The position numbers and the translations under genes were made by a program. Below, in pieces: positions 42,330-52,850 of a DNA stretch of 64,000 nt. Origin of the DNA: Scolecobasidium constrictum UM 578 (lineage: Eukaryota > Ascomycota > Dothideomycetes > Venturiales > Sympoventuriaceae); the NCBI GenBank assembly GCA_000611715.1, contig AZYM01000059.1:62001-126000 (forward strand), given 5' to 3'. The notes under the pieces were generated by a model. The model had not been told where the DNA came from. It was given only the letters and a program-made list of their open reading frames with translations, and did not search any database. The number at the start of each line of letters is the position of its first letter. The first letter of the stretch is position 1.

Positions 42330-45311
42330 ATGACGGAACTGCTGCAGCCCAACGGTGACCTCGATATACACCATCCGCACAAGCAAGAGAATGAGCAATT
42401 GCCGACTCCGCTCCTTACACCGTTGATCGGCAGTCCGCTGTTGCAGACACTAGCACAAGGGCGCGATGACGCCGTGTTTGAGTCGCTCGATCAGCGGCTG
42501 AAGACACCGACGACTGCGACAGAACCGCTTCCTCCAATCGCAACACCAGCCACGCACGTGAACGGGCACAAAGAGGCGGCGCAGAAGACGAGCGATGGCG
42601 GCGAACGCAAGCGCGCGGCGTCGGATCGGCTAGCGACGCCTGGCATGACGGTGTCGGTCGGTGGCAGCGAGCGGTTGGAGAAGGTGCTCAAGCTCTCGCC
42701 GCAGGAGCTGAAGGAGTTTACGCTCGATGCTGGGAGCCTGCCTGTGCGTGTCGCTACACCGACGCCGTCGGAGGAGGAGATGCCGTTCTCTGCGCCGCCG
42801 TACCCGAAACATGCGAATGAGGAGGCGAGGAGGGATCAGGCGGTGTGGGAGAAGTGGGCGCAGGATGAGGAGGGCAGGAGAGGACGCCCGACTGCGTATA
42901 GGACGAGGAGGCATGGGAGTTTTATGACTGGGAAGAAGGTGCATGAGGATGCGAGCGCGAGTGGGAGTGCAAGTGCAAGAGGTGGAGACGGCGCGTTTGA
43001 TGTCTTACCACCTACACGACCGATCCTGCCAGCCAGGACAGCCTCTACGCCGCCTAACATACGAAGGAAAGCTTCATCAAGAGGTCACGTGTCAAAAGAG
43101 GCAGCGTCGTCATCACAGAAAAAGTTGGAAAGGATTGCATTGCCTCCGTTGGACGTTACAGAAGACAGAGAAGAGGCTACATCAAGAGAGAGGATGAATG
43201 GCCACACGAAGGCATCATCAGCAACGACACCAACTCCAATAGTGGCTTCGATATTGCCCATCCCACCGCTGTCGATACCAACGTTCCTCCAACTCGAACT
43301 AGACGCTGAAGAGCCATCACAACTCTACATACACCGCCCAGCAAGCACGGACATACCATACGAGTCTTCAGCAGTCAAATTCGAGCGGCTGGAAAACTTC
43401 TTACTTTTACCAGGTCATCTCGAAGGCACACTACTCTTTGGTGCAGCAGCCTGCTTTGACGCATGGCTATACAACCTCACCATCTTACCACTGCGATTCC
43501 TGCGTGCTCTGGCAATACTAGGAGAGTGGTGGCTACGCAACGCATGGAAGGAGATATGCGATCTGGTCGATTTCGTGTATCGAGGCATAGGCAGATTATG
43601 GCGTCGGAAACGAACAGGAAGTGCTCCGCCAGGTTCCAGCACGCCAGCTACTCAGCCATCCTCGAGACGGCCATCCGTTGCAGCAGAGCTCCCACCTCTA
43701 CAATTGCCCTCAGCCAGGAAGGAGTCGAGATCGGAACCTCACGGCTTGCTTCATGCCTGGCCTGAACCGCCGAAGCGTCTTCGAAAGAACAGCACACGTC
43801 GACATCGTCGCACACGATCCACACCCTCTCTACTGCTCCCCAACCACAAAGCTGATCTCCTGAAGGGCTTCCTCATTATCTGCTCTTCCCTCCTGCTCAT
43901 GTACCTTGATCCAAGCCGCATGTACCACAACATCCGCGGCCAAGCTGCCATCAAGCTCTACGTCATCTACAATATGCTCGAAGTAGCGGATAAGCTGCTG
44001 GGTTCCATCGGGCAAGATATACTGGAGTGCCTTTTCTCGCGCGAAACACTCGAGCGCAAACCGGACGGGCGTAGCAAAGTGCTTCGACCATTCTCACTCT
44101 TCGTCCTCTCCCTCATCTACAATGTCGTCCACGCTTCCGCACTCTTCTACCAGGTCATCACGCTAAACGTGGCAGTCAACTCCTACTCCAATGCCTTACT
44201 CACCCTACTCATGTCGAACCAGTTCGTGGAGATTAAGGGCGCCGTCTTCAAGAAGTTTGAGAAAGAGAATCTGTTCCAGATGTGCTGCGCAGATGTGGTG
44301 GAACGGTTCCAACTCCTGCTCATGCTCCTCATCATAGCCATGCGTAACATCGTGGAAGTAGGCGGCCTAAGCATTTCCTTCTCCAGCAGCGGCAGCGCCT
44401 TCGCAGCATCTCCCACGAATGACGCACCGCCCTCCGCAAACGCGACAGGGACACCCTTCTCCAGCTCAGCAATCCTGCCGAAAAGCTTCAACATCCTCCC
44501 CGCCCTACCAGGCAAAGTCCTCACCCCCTTCCTCATCGTCATCGCCAGCGAGATGGTCGTCGACTGGCTCAAATACGCCTACATCAACAAATTCAACAAC
44601 TTCCGCCCCCACATCTTCGGCCGCTTCTACGACGTCCTCGCCAAGGACTACTACACGCACGCCTTCCGCGAAGGCCAGAACCTCACGCGCCGCATCGGGT
44701 TGCCAGTCTTCCCGCTCACGTGTCTGTTTGTGCGCGCGAGCGTGCAGACGTACCACATGCTCGTTGGCACCATGGGCGCTAGCGGTCCCCCGGTCATGAG
44801 TACAGTCACCAGTCTGGCGCTGGAAGAGGATCTCCCCACCAGCACGCCCGCGACCATGGCCGCACTAGCGCACATCGACCGCCTCTTCCGGCGCGCGCTC
44901 AACTTCGAGGGCGAGACAAACCTCTCCTCGTTCGCGTGGCTGCGATTCGACGACTTCACGGCTGTATTCACGACAACGACGCTGGTGCTGATCGTGTATC
45001 TCCTGCTCCTGGGGTTCAAGCTCGTGTGGGGCATGTTCCTGCTCGCGCTCGCGCGGCGGCGGTACATGGGTGTGCGGTTGCGGGAGCAGGAGCAGGAGTC
45101 CGATGTGCTTGTGGAGGGGAGGCGGGCTGGTGGGTGGGGGCAGGTGGAGGTTGGTGAGGAGAGGAGGAAGGTGATCTATGAGGGGGATGGGGAGGGCTTG
45201 CGGAAGGTGAGGGAGAAGGAGAGGAAGGGGGAGGAGAGTAAGAGGGTGGGGAAGGAGGTGGATTATGGGAGGGTGAGGCGGTATGATATGGTTGCTAAAA
45301 GGATATGGTAG
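42330..45311 (+). CDS. EMP65: TAPT1/Emp65-family ER membrane protein
   Basis: Single-exon, 993 residues, with a disordered, charged, low-complexity N-terminal third (to about residue 340). The membrane part carries ENFLLLPGHLEGTLLFGAAACFDAWLYNLTILPLRF, then KADLLKGFLIICSSLLLMYLDPSRMYHNIRGQ and AIKLYVIYNMLEVADKLLGSIGQDILECLF, the defining TAPT1 signature, and MSNQFVEIKGAVFKKFEKENLFQ. Yeast Emp65 forms a complex with Slp1 that protects unfolded proteins in the ER; human TAPT1 acts at the ciliary base. The C-terminus ends in a highly charged, purine-rich coding stretch (45100-45300). A Ser/Thr/Ala loop (about residues 680-715) is inserted in the membrane domain and looks disordered. Confidence 0.92.
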   Translation: MTELLQPNGDLDIHHPHKQENEQLPTPLLTPLIGSPLLQTLAQGRDDAVFESLDQRLKTPTTATEPLPPIATPATHVNGHKEAAQKTSDGGERKRAASDRLATPGMTVSVGGSERLEKVLKLSPQELKEFTLDAGSLPVRVATPTPSEEEMPFSAPPYPKHANEEARRDQAVWEKWAQDEEGRRGRPTAYRTRRHGSFMTGKKVHEDASASGSASARGGDGAFDVLPPTRPILPARTASTPPNIRRKASSRGHVSKEAASSSQKKLERIALPPLDVTEDREEATSRERMNGHTKASSATTPTPIVASILPIPPLSIPTFLQLELDAEEPSQLYIHRPASTDIPYESSAVKFERLENFLLLPGHLEGTLLFGAAACFDAWLYNLTILPLRFLRALAILGEWWLRNAWKEICDLVDFVYRGIGRLWRRKRTGSAPPGSSTPATQPSSRRPSVAAELPPLQLPSARKESRSEPHGLLHAWPEPPKRLRKNSTRRHRRTRSTPSLLLPNHKADLLKGFLIICSSLLLMYLDPSRMYHNIRGQAAIKLYVIYNMLEVADKLLGSIGQDILECLFSRETLERKPDGRSKVLRPFSLFVLSLIYNVVHASALFYQVITLNVAVNSYSNALLTLLMSNQFVEIKGAVFKKFEKENLFQMCCADVVERFQLLLMLLIIAMRNIVEVGGLSISFSSSGSAFAASPTNDAPPSANATGTPFSSSAILPKSFNILPALPGKVLTPFLIVIASEMVVDWLKYAYINKFNNFRPHIFGRFYDVLAKDYYTHAFREGQNLTRRIGLPVFPLTCLFVRASVQTYHMLVGTMGASGPPVMSTVTSLALEEDLPTSTPATMAALAHIDRLFRRALNFEGETNLSSFAWLRFDDFTAVFTTTTLVLIVYLLLLGFKLVWGMFLLALARRRYMGVRLREQEQESDVLVEGRRAGGWGQVEVGEERRKVIYEGDGEGLRKVREKERKGEESKRVGKEVDYGRVRRYDMVAKRIW

Positions 45312-45376
45312 CATTTATCATGCAGTGGCAAGCAACACTAATGAAGCATTTACCGTCTGTCATGCGAGCAAAAAAT

Positions 45377-45516
45377 TGGCGCCCCGCGGACTCGAACCGC
45401 GATCTTCAGATGGCCACTTCGCACCGTTGCCGTCGCACCGATGCGGCCCTGAGCTGGCGCAATTGCCGGACATCAGGGGTTATTCGTCTGTTGTGATACC
45501 ATTACACCAGAGCGCC
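45377..45516 (-). tRNA. tRNA gene with a long, non-canonical insert; isotype unresolved
   Basis: The ends of a tRNA are clear. The 5' acceptor GGCGCTC pairs with the 3' GGGCGCC (one G-T pair); a D-arm GTG/CAC with loop TAATGGTAT follows; the T-arm is CGCGG-TTCGAGT-CCGCG; the discriminator is A, and a minus-strand T-run lies just downstream. The anticodon arm is not clear. CAGA and TCTG could form a four-pair stem, with about 75 bases between them instead of seven. No T stands at position 33 after the 5' half, and no normal intron position is evident. The insert contains a stable-looking hairpin (GCCGCATCGGTGCGACGGC). It could be a tRNA with a long intron or an insertion, or a disrupted copy. 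Confidence 0.6.
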
Positions 45517-46323
45517 GGAGATTGCCTGTCCTTGCTCAAGCATCAGAAGAGAGTGTGAACGAATGTGTTGACTTTCAGGCAAAAGAACTTGTTTTCTATT
45601 GCTCGACTGCCTATAACTCCCTCATGGACGCACGATCCACGCTCTCATCACAACTCGGCACCGTACAGCCCACACTACTCGTCGGACACCTCACACCAAC
45701 CCCCGAAGTCGTAGCAGACGGCATAAACGCAAAAGTATTCCCACACGCATCTCTCGCCGTCGAAAAGCCATTGACTACGCACGTTGTCTGCGCGCCCACA
45801 ATGGTGCAATTGCACGTCTGTCACGCCATGCACATCCCCCTTGCGCGGGTGTCGAGGTTTTGGGGTGCGAGGTGCGTGGTGTTGAGGAAGTGCAGGGTGG
45901 TCGCGGGGCGGGTGATGTTTTGGACGAATTGGAGGAGGCAGATGAGGGTTTGGAGGGTGAGGATGAGTTGTTGCAGGTCCATGCTGCAGATGGTGAACAT
46001 ACTGGTTGGTGCGTGTTTCACGGCACACCAGTGAACGTATTTATGTGAAGGCGCATCATGCCTTGACTGTTTTTGTGTCATTCTCATCACGATCCCTATT
46101 ATCTGTCCCGTGGTTGATGCTTCTGACTCATGCGATCTCATTGTCATTCCATCTCTGATCGTGCACGTGATCGCACGGAGGTGTCGTCCTCTCTGCTTAC
46201 ATAAGTGAGCAGTCGATCTCCACCTGCAAACATCATGATCGCATGCCGAACAAGCACTGCATCTCAAGATGTCGACTCCGACTTCAGATGTTGCACTTTG
46301 GTCACGATGAGTCCTAGCAGTCG
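45517..46323. other. Intergenic, no gene seen
   Basis: About 800 bases between the tRNA-like gene and the Zn2Cys6 gene. The overlapping frames on both strands of up to 209 codons (e.g. 45821-46450 minus) show no recognisable motif and run into the regulator gene, so I treat them as chance. Confidence 0.45.
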
Positions 46324-48443
46324 ATGATGGATCCCGTTCCCACGTTGACGTGCTCGCGATGCAAGAGACGCAAGATCCGTTGCGACAAACGTTCACCATG
46401 TTCAGCGTGCGAGCAGGCTGGTGCAGCCTGTGAGTCAATTCAGCGAGCACGTCTTCCTCGCGGCCGTAGTGGTAATGCCAGGCGGAATAAGCTGGAGAAG
46501 CGACTTGAGCGGCTCGAAAGTCTCGTCACCAAGGTCAGATATCAATAATCAAGTATATGGCCAAGACCACAAGTTGACGGAGGACAGGCTCAAGTATCCA
46601 GGAAGCCAGATGCTGCCAAGGAAGCGGCAACCGCATCGGCAAAGCTGGGAGAATACGTCGCGCCTGAGTTCTGGCAAGCTCTTACAGAAGAGGTGAGATA
46701 ATCAATCTCACACGACTGACTCAATGCTGAGACTGTCACAGGTGTCGCACCTCCGAGAGACGCTCGAAGAGTCAGACGATAATGAAGACTCGAGCAAGCA
46801 TGATTCGGCCTATGCTGGCGCGCCAGTCAATGATCCGTCTGTGCTATACACTCCTAACTACAGTCTCGCATTCATGTCAACACCCTTGACTTCAGAGCAG
46901 AGCAATCTTCTGCGGGACATGTACCATGAACGGGTGGATTGCCTGTACAAGATCTTGCATTGGCCAACCTTCCTTGCGGATCTTGCTTTGGTACGAAATT
47001 GCAACGCTGGCTGGATCCAATCAAGATCGATCAGGGCTCTAGAATCTGCAGTATGCTTTCTTGGACTCGTCAGCATCACGGAAGATGAAGCGATAGTCTT
47101 CGGACTCGGCGACAAAGCACTACTGCTCAACCAGCTCCAGGCAAATACAGAACGCCTTCTAGCAGAAGCTGGACTCTATCGGCAGCCGAAGCTAACATCT
47201 CTACAAGCTTTTGTGACCTATCTGGTGCGTACGTTTCAGCAGGATCATCATGTATACGCTAAGATACTACCAGCTAGCTGTAAGAGCCTGCAATAGCTCT
47301 GCGATAGCATGGACGCTACTTGCGGTAGCAGTGCGTTTAGGCAACGCAATGCGACTCGGCCAGGAAGATGCACGCATGTTCGATCCATTTGAGCTACAGA
47401 TGCGACGCAGACTCTGGTACGACGTCTGTGCATTGGACACGTATTTCTCTCTGGACAGAGGAACCACCGAGATGATCCATTACGATGATCTTGGACCTGA
47501 GCCTCTCTATCTAGATGACACGGCATTGCATCGCGGTCATATTCCCGCAAGCTCAACTCCAGGTTTTCATGACATGTCCTTTTGCGAGCTCATGTATCGA
47601 GCTATGGTCAATCAGAAACACATGCTGAGCATAGCAGACACGAACGGGAATGCATGGGAGAGAAAGGTTGCGATTGTTACAGATTTTGGTCAATGGGCTC
47701 GCGCGACATTCGTTGATGGCCTGCCAGATTCTGCTCCACCATTACAGAGATTTGCAGCTCAGGCAGCTCTTGCGCTTACGACTGCTATGCAGCTGATCCT
47801 TCGAAGGCCACCATACAAGCAGCGTTCAAGCTTGGTTCCTGCAAACGACGATTTCGATGTGCTCGAGCATGCCACGTTGGCAGTAGAACATGAGTTGAGC
47901 GCAAAATCACCCGATTTCGCACCGTGGGCTTGGAAGTCTTGGGTGCAATGGTACAGTCTTGCAATTGTGCTCGCTGAACTATGCACGCAGCCTTTCGGAC
48001 CAATGTACGACAGGTCGTATACCGCTGCAGTCCTGATCTTCGATAGATATTCAACTTTGGTTGCAGATAATGATGTTGGGGCACTGTGGAGACCGATTGC
48101 TAAACTCATGCGACGTGTTCAGCAGAGGCACAAGACAAGAGCCAGTGTCGGGTCCGACAGTCAAGCGAAGCGGAATGGACAATTACAGGACACAAAGCTG
48201 CAGGACGGAGTACACAATGGGATGGAGTTCTTCCTCGACCCAATCTATCAGGGACTCGACACCTCCCGCGCCGTCAACGCCATGGATATCTATAACACCA
48301 CTGTGGAACCTCTTTATCCTCAGCCTCAAGCTTACTGGTCCATGTTCATGGACGAGGTCGATCTCAATTGTGCTTCCGATCACCAACAAGATCCCTTCTC
48401 TTGGAACAACGGAGCCTGGAGCAGCTTGGATCAAGCGACATAG
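46324..48443 (+). CDS. Zn2Cys6 fungal transcription factor
   Basis: Nuclear regulator of the binuclear-zinc-cluster class. Exons 46324-46533, 46588-46692, 46742-47224 and 47274-48443, all phase 0, give 655 residues. The DNA-binding cluster is CSRCKRRKIRCDKRSPCSACEQAGAAC (C-x2-C-x6-C-x5-C-x2-C-x6-C) at residues about 10-36, followed by a basic linker and a short coiled coil KLEKRLERLESL. The middle holds the fungal-specific factor domain, with RLGNAMRLGQEDARMFDPFELQMRRRLWYDVCALDTYFSLDRG as its signature. Its 3' end overlaps that of the next gene by 13 bases on the opposite strand. Targets unknown; regulation of the adjacent SDR is possible only by analogy. Confidence 0.92.
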
Positions 48444-49536
48444 CTCGCCACTTCAGGCGAGATCTTCTCGATTCGAGCCATCAACTCCCGCCAAAGTCTT
48501 TCGCCCACCTCTTTACCCTCTGCGGTCTGCAGGAAATCCATCTCCGCGTGCGGTCGACACTCCGTCAGCCATTGGCCGTGGCTCGGCTCGCCAGCGAAGA
48601 TGGCGTGTACCATGGTTCGAGCACCTACTTCTGCTGTCCTGGCGAGCAAAGCGAACATAATACGGCCCATCAACGGAGGCGGGTCCTTGTGACGATTCAT
48701 ATCAGTCGCGCACCAGCCAGGATTAATCCAGTTGACGACGACGTGCTCTTTACTGTTCGGCTGGTTTGCCCTTGCAGCAAGATGTGGGAGTATCGCATGG
48801 AGCATGAGCTTGGACAATGAGTAGCGCGGACTCATCATCGCCTCTGGGCCTCCCAGATCAGCGGTGGCCGGGTCACTCAGCCGGTCGAAGGTATCATCGC
48901 CTTTGCCAGCATCTGGGGCGGTCAAGCATTTGGTGTCGCCGAAGATGTGCACAGACGAGCCAACAGTGGTCAAGTACGTCGGCGTATTGTGCAGTTTGGA
49001 GGTCTCTCGGAGCTTTGGAAGCACAGCGATGTTCAGCATGACTGTCAATACAACGTTGACCGTCAAAGTGGTCTCGAGCCCCTCCGCAGTTGTGAAGGTC
49101 ATTGGCTCCACGCCGGCATTGGCGATGAATGCGTCTAGACGAGGAAGCGATGTCCGGACGCGCTCGGCGAATGCGAGCACTGAATTGTGGCTCGAGAGGT
49201 CGACTTGCCAAACTTCCACCTTTTTTGCATTGCAGAATTTATCAGCAAGGATGGCACTGCGAGCTTTGTCGCCTTTTTCTGTTGATCGACATGCGAGGAT
49301 GAGAAGCGCGGTGTTGAGATGGGCTCTTCGGGTTATAATCAGTGTCGACGTCGTTCATCTTCCAGTATGAATGACACTCACAAGTGCTTAGCAGCTTCTA
49401 GACCGAGCCCAGTGTTCGCGCCTGTCACGATCACAGTCTTGCCAGTCAAATCTGCGTCTTTTGGTATGTAGCATGCGCCCAATTTTCCAGTGATCGTGCC
49501 CCACATGAATCCGCGAAAGTCTCTGCCAGTGGCCAT
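48431..49536 (-). CDS. Short-chain dehydrogenase, retinol-dehydrogenase-like
   Basis: NAD(P)-dependent oxidoreductase. Exons 49536-49382 and 49325-48431 join with a split Leu codon to give about 349 residues; an ATG at 49593 is also in frame, giving 368. The cofactor motif is TGANTGLGLEAAKHL followed across the intron by LAHLNTALLILACRS, then NAG in IANAGVEP and a catalytic YxxxK as YSLSKLML, with TTVGSS for the serine. The pattern is typical of fungal retinol-dehydrogenase-like or polyketide-tailoring SDRs. I prefer the start at 49536 because it sits just before the conserved region. Substrate unknown. Confidence 0.88.
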
Positions 49537-49996
49537 GTTTGTAAAGTGTAGATGATGATGTTCTTGAGGGATTGCTTGCGACAGAATAGCCACCAGACAT
49601 TATTCATTAAATAGTTCAAAGGCTTTTGCAATTGTTCTCCCATGTTAGTCCGTGTCCGCGTGGATCGCCGCGCTATGCAGCTCCAAAAGCCGAGAAGCAT
49701 CTCCAGAACCCGCAGAACCCGCAAAGTCCACAGTCTAACCTCCAAACACCATGTTCGCAAACTCAATCAAAGCCGAAGCGCGTGTCAGTAAATTCAATGC
49801 GCCCAGAAGATATCATTGAACTTTCTTTTCAAGGTCCCTGCTCCATCCGTACGAGCTTGAATGTGTCATATTGTGTGAGGCGATACTGAATCGTAGGCAA
49901 TTGCCTTTTCGATCAACTCACCATCTTCGCGTTTAATCGACTGTGTTTTGATCGTATATATTCATGCGATGCTCGTACATTTTCATTTCTACTGCG
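49537..49996. other. Intergenic, SDR upstream region
   Basis: About 460 bases upstream of the SDR start and downstream of the dehydrogenase E1-beta gene (both minus strand). The 5' 57 bases are an in-frame extension of the SDR if it starts at 49593. Otherwise nothing seen. Confidence 0.45.
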
Positions 49997-51334
49997 CTAG
50001 TAGTTTAGCGATTTCTTGATTGCATCATATACACCTACTCGAGAGATTAGCATTGGTTCACATTGCGCATCGGACTTACGAAGAGAGAGAAAGGGAGTGA
50101 GGACTTACGGACGACATCCGGCATCAGCAGCTTCTCATAGACCAAACCGACATGTGCGCTCCAACCCGCTACTCTCTGTACTGGAGCCTCTAATCTGAGA
50201 AAGCACTTGTCTTGTATTGTCGCTGCCACTTCAGCACCCACACCAGCGTTGACCATGCTCTCATGCACCACGATGGCTCGGCCTGTCTTGTTCACACTCT
50301 CGAGAATGGTTTCCCTGTCCCAAGGATATATCGTCCGCAAGTCGATCAACTCAACACTGCACTTGAACTCCTTCTCTGCTGCTGCAATTGCATTGCGTAT
50401 AAAGTACAGCGGTGCGCCGTACGAGATGATCGTTACATCGCTACCAGACTTCAGAACTTCGGCTTTTGAGAGGGGCAAAAAGTATGGATCCAGCGGCACT
50501 TCCTCGCGTGATGCACGATAGAGGTTCTTGGGCTCCATAAAAATCACTGGATCGTTGCACTGGAGAATCGACGATAGGAGCAGTCCTTTTGCTTGAGCTG
50601 GTGATCGTGGCATCACCACGCGGAGACCAGGTATGTGCGTGAAGAGCGATTCTGGGGATTGTGAGTGGTATCTGGAGTTATTAGTATGCAGTATCTCGAC
50701 ATTGTGCTTCCTACGGAGACACGTACAGTGCACCATGTCCAACTGCTCCTGTGGGCATCCTAACGACCATGCCACCACAATGCATACCAGTCGCTCCTGC
50801 CTTGAACCTCCCTTTTGCGGCCTCATTGACGAGCTGGTCGAAAGCAGGATACACATAGTCGGCGAATTGTATCTCAGCTACAGGCTTCATACCTTCAGCT
50901 GCCGCGCCTATTGCGAATCCTACGATGCCTTGCTCTGTCAGTGGCGTGTTGAAAACTCGAGCACTGCCAAAGTCTGCCTGCAAGCCAGCACTACATCTAA
51001 AGACGCCTCCAAAGGCAATGTCTTCGCCAAACACTAGCACCGAGTCATCCGCGGTGAGCGCGTGACGTAGCGAGGCATTGATGGATTCGTGCAGTGTCTG
51101 ACGAGATGTCTTGCTCGATGATCGAACATTTTCAGGCAGTTCTGGATTCGATAGCGCAGACTGCGAAGTGTGGTGCAGGAGAGGCGTGCTGGAGAAGTCT
51201 GTGGGGACGTTCAATCGCGCGTTCGGGGGTGCGGAGGCGTAGGATCTGGCTTGCGCTTGCGCCGCGGCAGCAAGGAGGCAGCGTAGCTCCTTGGGAGCGC
51301 GTAATAACTGCCTTGGTGAGAGTATAAAGGCCAT
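49997..51334 (-). CDS. BCKDHB: Branched-chain 2-oxoacid dehydrogenase E1-beta subunit
   Basis: Mitochondrial matrix subunit of the complex that oxidatively decarboxylates the keto-acids of Val, Leu and Ile. Exons 51334-50727, 50671-50109 and 50034-49997 give 402 residues. The last exon encodes only VYDAIKKSLNY but restores the conserved C-terminus (EKLLMPDVVRVYDAIK). The first 50 residues form a basic mitochondrial presequence. Conserved blocks: VFGEDIAFGGVFRCSAGL, NTPLTEQGIVGFAIGAAAEGMKPVAEIQFADYVYPAFDQLVNEAAK, PTGAVGHGALYHSQSPE (across an intron) and IIVHES-like AIVVHESMVNAG. The start at 51334 gives a better targeting peptide than the in-frame ATG at 51394. Housekeeping role. Confidence 0.94.
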
Positions 51335-51739
51335 TTTACAGTATAGACTATCCTTTGGCACAAATTTCTGCAATATGAAAGGACAATGGCGCACGGAAGG
51401 CAGGTGAGATCAAGATGTTATGCTTCGGCTAGCAGCGGCACAGGACGGAATGCTGCCATCTCCACGCCAAGAAGGCCCGATGTACCCCACGGTTAAGAGC
51501 ATCTCTGATCTCCTTTTACACGCTGACTGCAAAGCATCAGGATGGGCTACAGGCATTGATGATAATGGAGAACGATGGCATTGCGTCTGGTGATGTTCCC
51601 ATCTCGTATTTACGCGCTGGGCAGATAGGCATCCGCGCGCAGGCCACAGCCTCCACAAGGCCAAGAAGAGGCTGAATTCAAGGAGTATATATCTTGGTAT
51701 CCATCTTGAATCTATGGTATTATTGTATTTTCAGCAGAC
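51335..51739. other. Divergent intergenic region
   Basis: About 405 bases between the E1-beta start and the F-box-like gene start. A TATATATC run at about 51686-51694 lies about 50 bases before the F-box-like ATG and could be its TATA element. No gene seen. Confidence 0.45.
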
Positions 51740-52381
51740 ATGGCATCGAACTCACACCTGTTGCAACTTCCCGCCGAGCTGCAGCTGCAGATTGTTGATT
51801 GCTTGAGTTTTCCAGACAGCATCAACCTCAAGCTCAGCTGTAAACGTTTCCATATCCTGGTTTCGCCAGCGACTCACGAGGAGCTACTCGAGGGCGAGGA
51901 CGAATGGTTTGCACTGCGCAAGGATGTTCTGGCCTGTCGCTTTTGCCTGCGACTACGCCCAAGGGCTCGGTTCGCGACAGCAATGACCAGATTGACGAGA
52001 CTTCGAGGCGGTGCAGAGGCTCACCAACGATTCTGCATCGATTGCGGCAGAGAACACTACTCGAATGGGGACCGCTTGTCATTCCGAGATGAGACACTGG
52101 TCTTTTGCATCGAATGCGATCAGCTCAAATCAGCGCCGATCCGCGATGCAGGAGCAAAAGAATGCCAGACATGCTGGGATAAGGTCCAGCACATGAATGC
52201 AATAGATGAAGTACAAAAAGCCCGCGAAATGCGGGATGCGCGTGCATTGGCCGAGCAGCGAGCTCTGGCCATGGAAAGGTGTCTTCCTGACCGCTTGAAG
52301 GAGCCAGCTGAAAGACGCGGTCCGGGTCGTGGTGAGCGAAATGGCGTGAAAGAAGTACTCGATTACTGCACACCAAGCTGA
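51740..52381 (+). CDS. F-box-like, Cys-rich protein
   Basis: Single exon, 213 residues. An N-terminal F-box-like stretch (LLQLPAELQLQIVDCLSFPDSINLKLSCKRFH, residues about 7-40) suggests a Skp1-binding adaptor of an SCF ubiquitin ligase. The middle has spaced cysteines (CRFCLRL, FCIDCG, FCIECD, CQTCW) that could form a zinc-binding unit; these pairs are common in fungal F-box proteins of this type. The C-terminus is a helical, Glu/Arg-rich stretch. Substrate of the putative ligase unknown. Confidence 0.75.
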   Translation: MASNSHLLQLPAELQLQIVDCLSFPDSINLKLSCKRFHILVSPATHEELLEGEDEWFALRKDVLACRFCLRLRPRARFATAMTRLTRLRGGAEAHQRFCIDCGREHYSNGDRLSFRDETLVFCIECDQLKSAPIRDAGAKECQTCWDKVQHMNAIDEVQKAREMRDARALAEQRALAMERCLPDRLKEPAERRGPGRGERNGVKEVLDYCTPS

Positions 52382-52850
52382 GACAAGTGATTGTGGCTCA
52401 TGAGGACTCAGAACTGGAGAGAAAGAGAAGTGTGCGACTATGTCAGCTTGGTCATGGGCTCATCTGGAAGACCTTTGGGTCTAGCAATTGGTGGCAGGCT
52501 GTTGAGTGGGTGGCAGAAGCGCGCTGTAGAAACGACGATTCGGGAGACGTCCTCATGACAGCGTTTCGCGCAGGCGCGATACACGTAACTTCAGGAAGGG
52601 CAAACCGTTAAGCCAAACTACCTAACACATCTTTCTCGTTAGGAGCAGGATGTAATATTCAGGACGTTTTCCAGACGATGTTCGATTGGATCTGTCGATC
52701 AATGAATCACTCGACCCAATCTTGCAGGGCCGTGAATGAAGGCATCTCTTCTGCCTCAGTACCACCCTCGAAGGGACCCAGCCTGATGCTCTGCTCAGAT
52801 GGACTATTCCCGATCGAAAGCCAAGTACCACATCGCGTGCGAGCTGCCTC
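52382..52850. other. Intergenic between convergent genes
   Basis: About 470 bases between the 3' ends of the F-box-like gene and the SDR. No gene seen. Confidence 0.45.

Noticed and set aside
45522..46450. 170- and 209-codon frames next to the tRNA-like gene
   Set aside because: Antisense shadows; the minus frame runs into the Zn2Cys6 exon and has no recognisable features.
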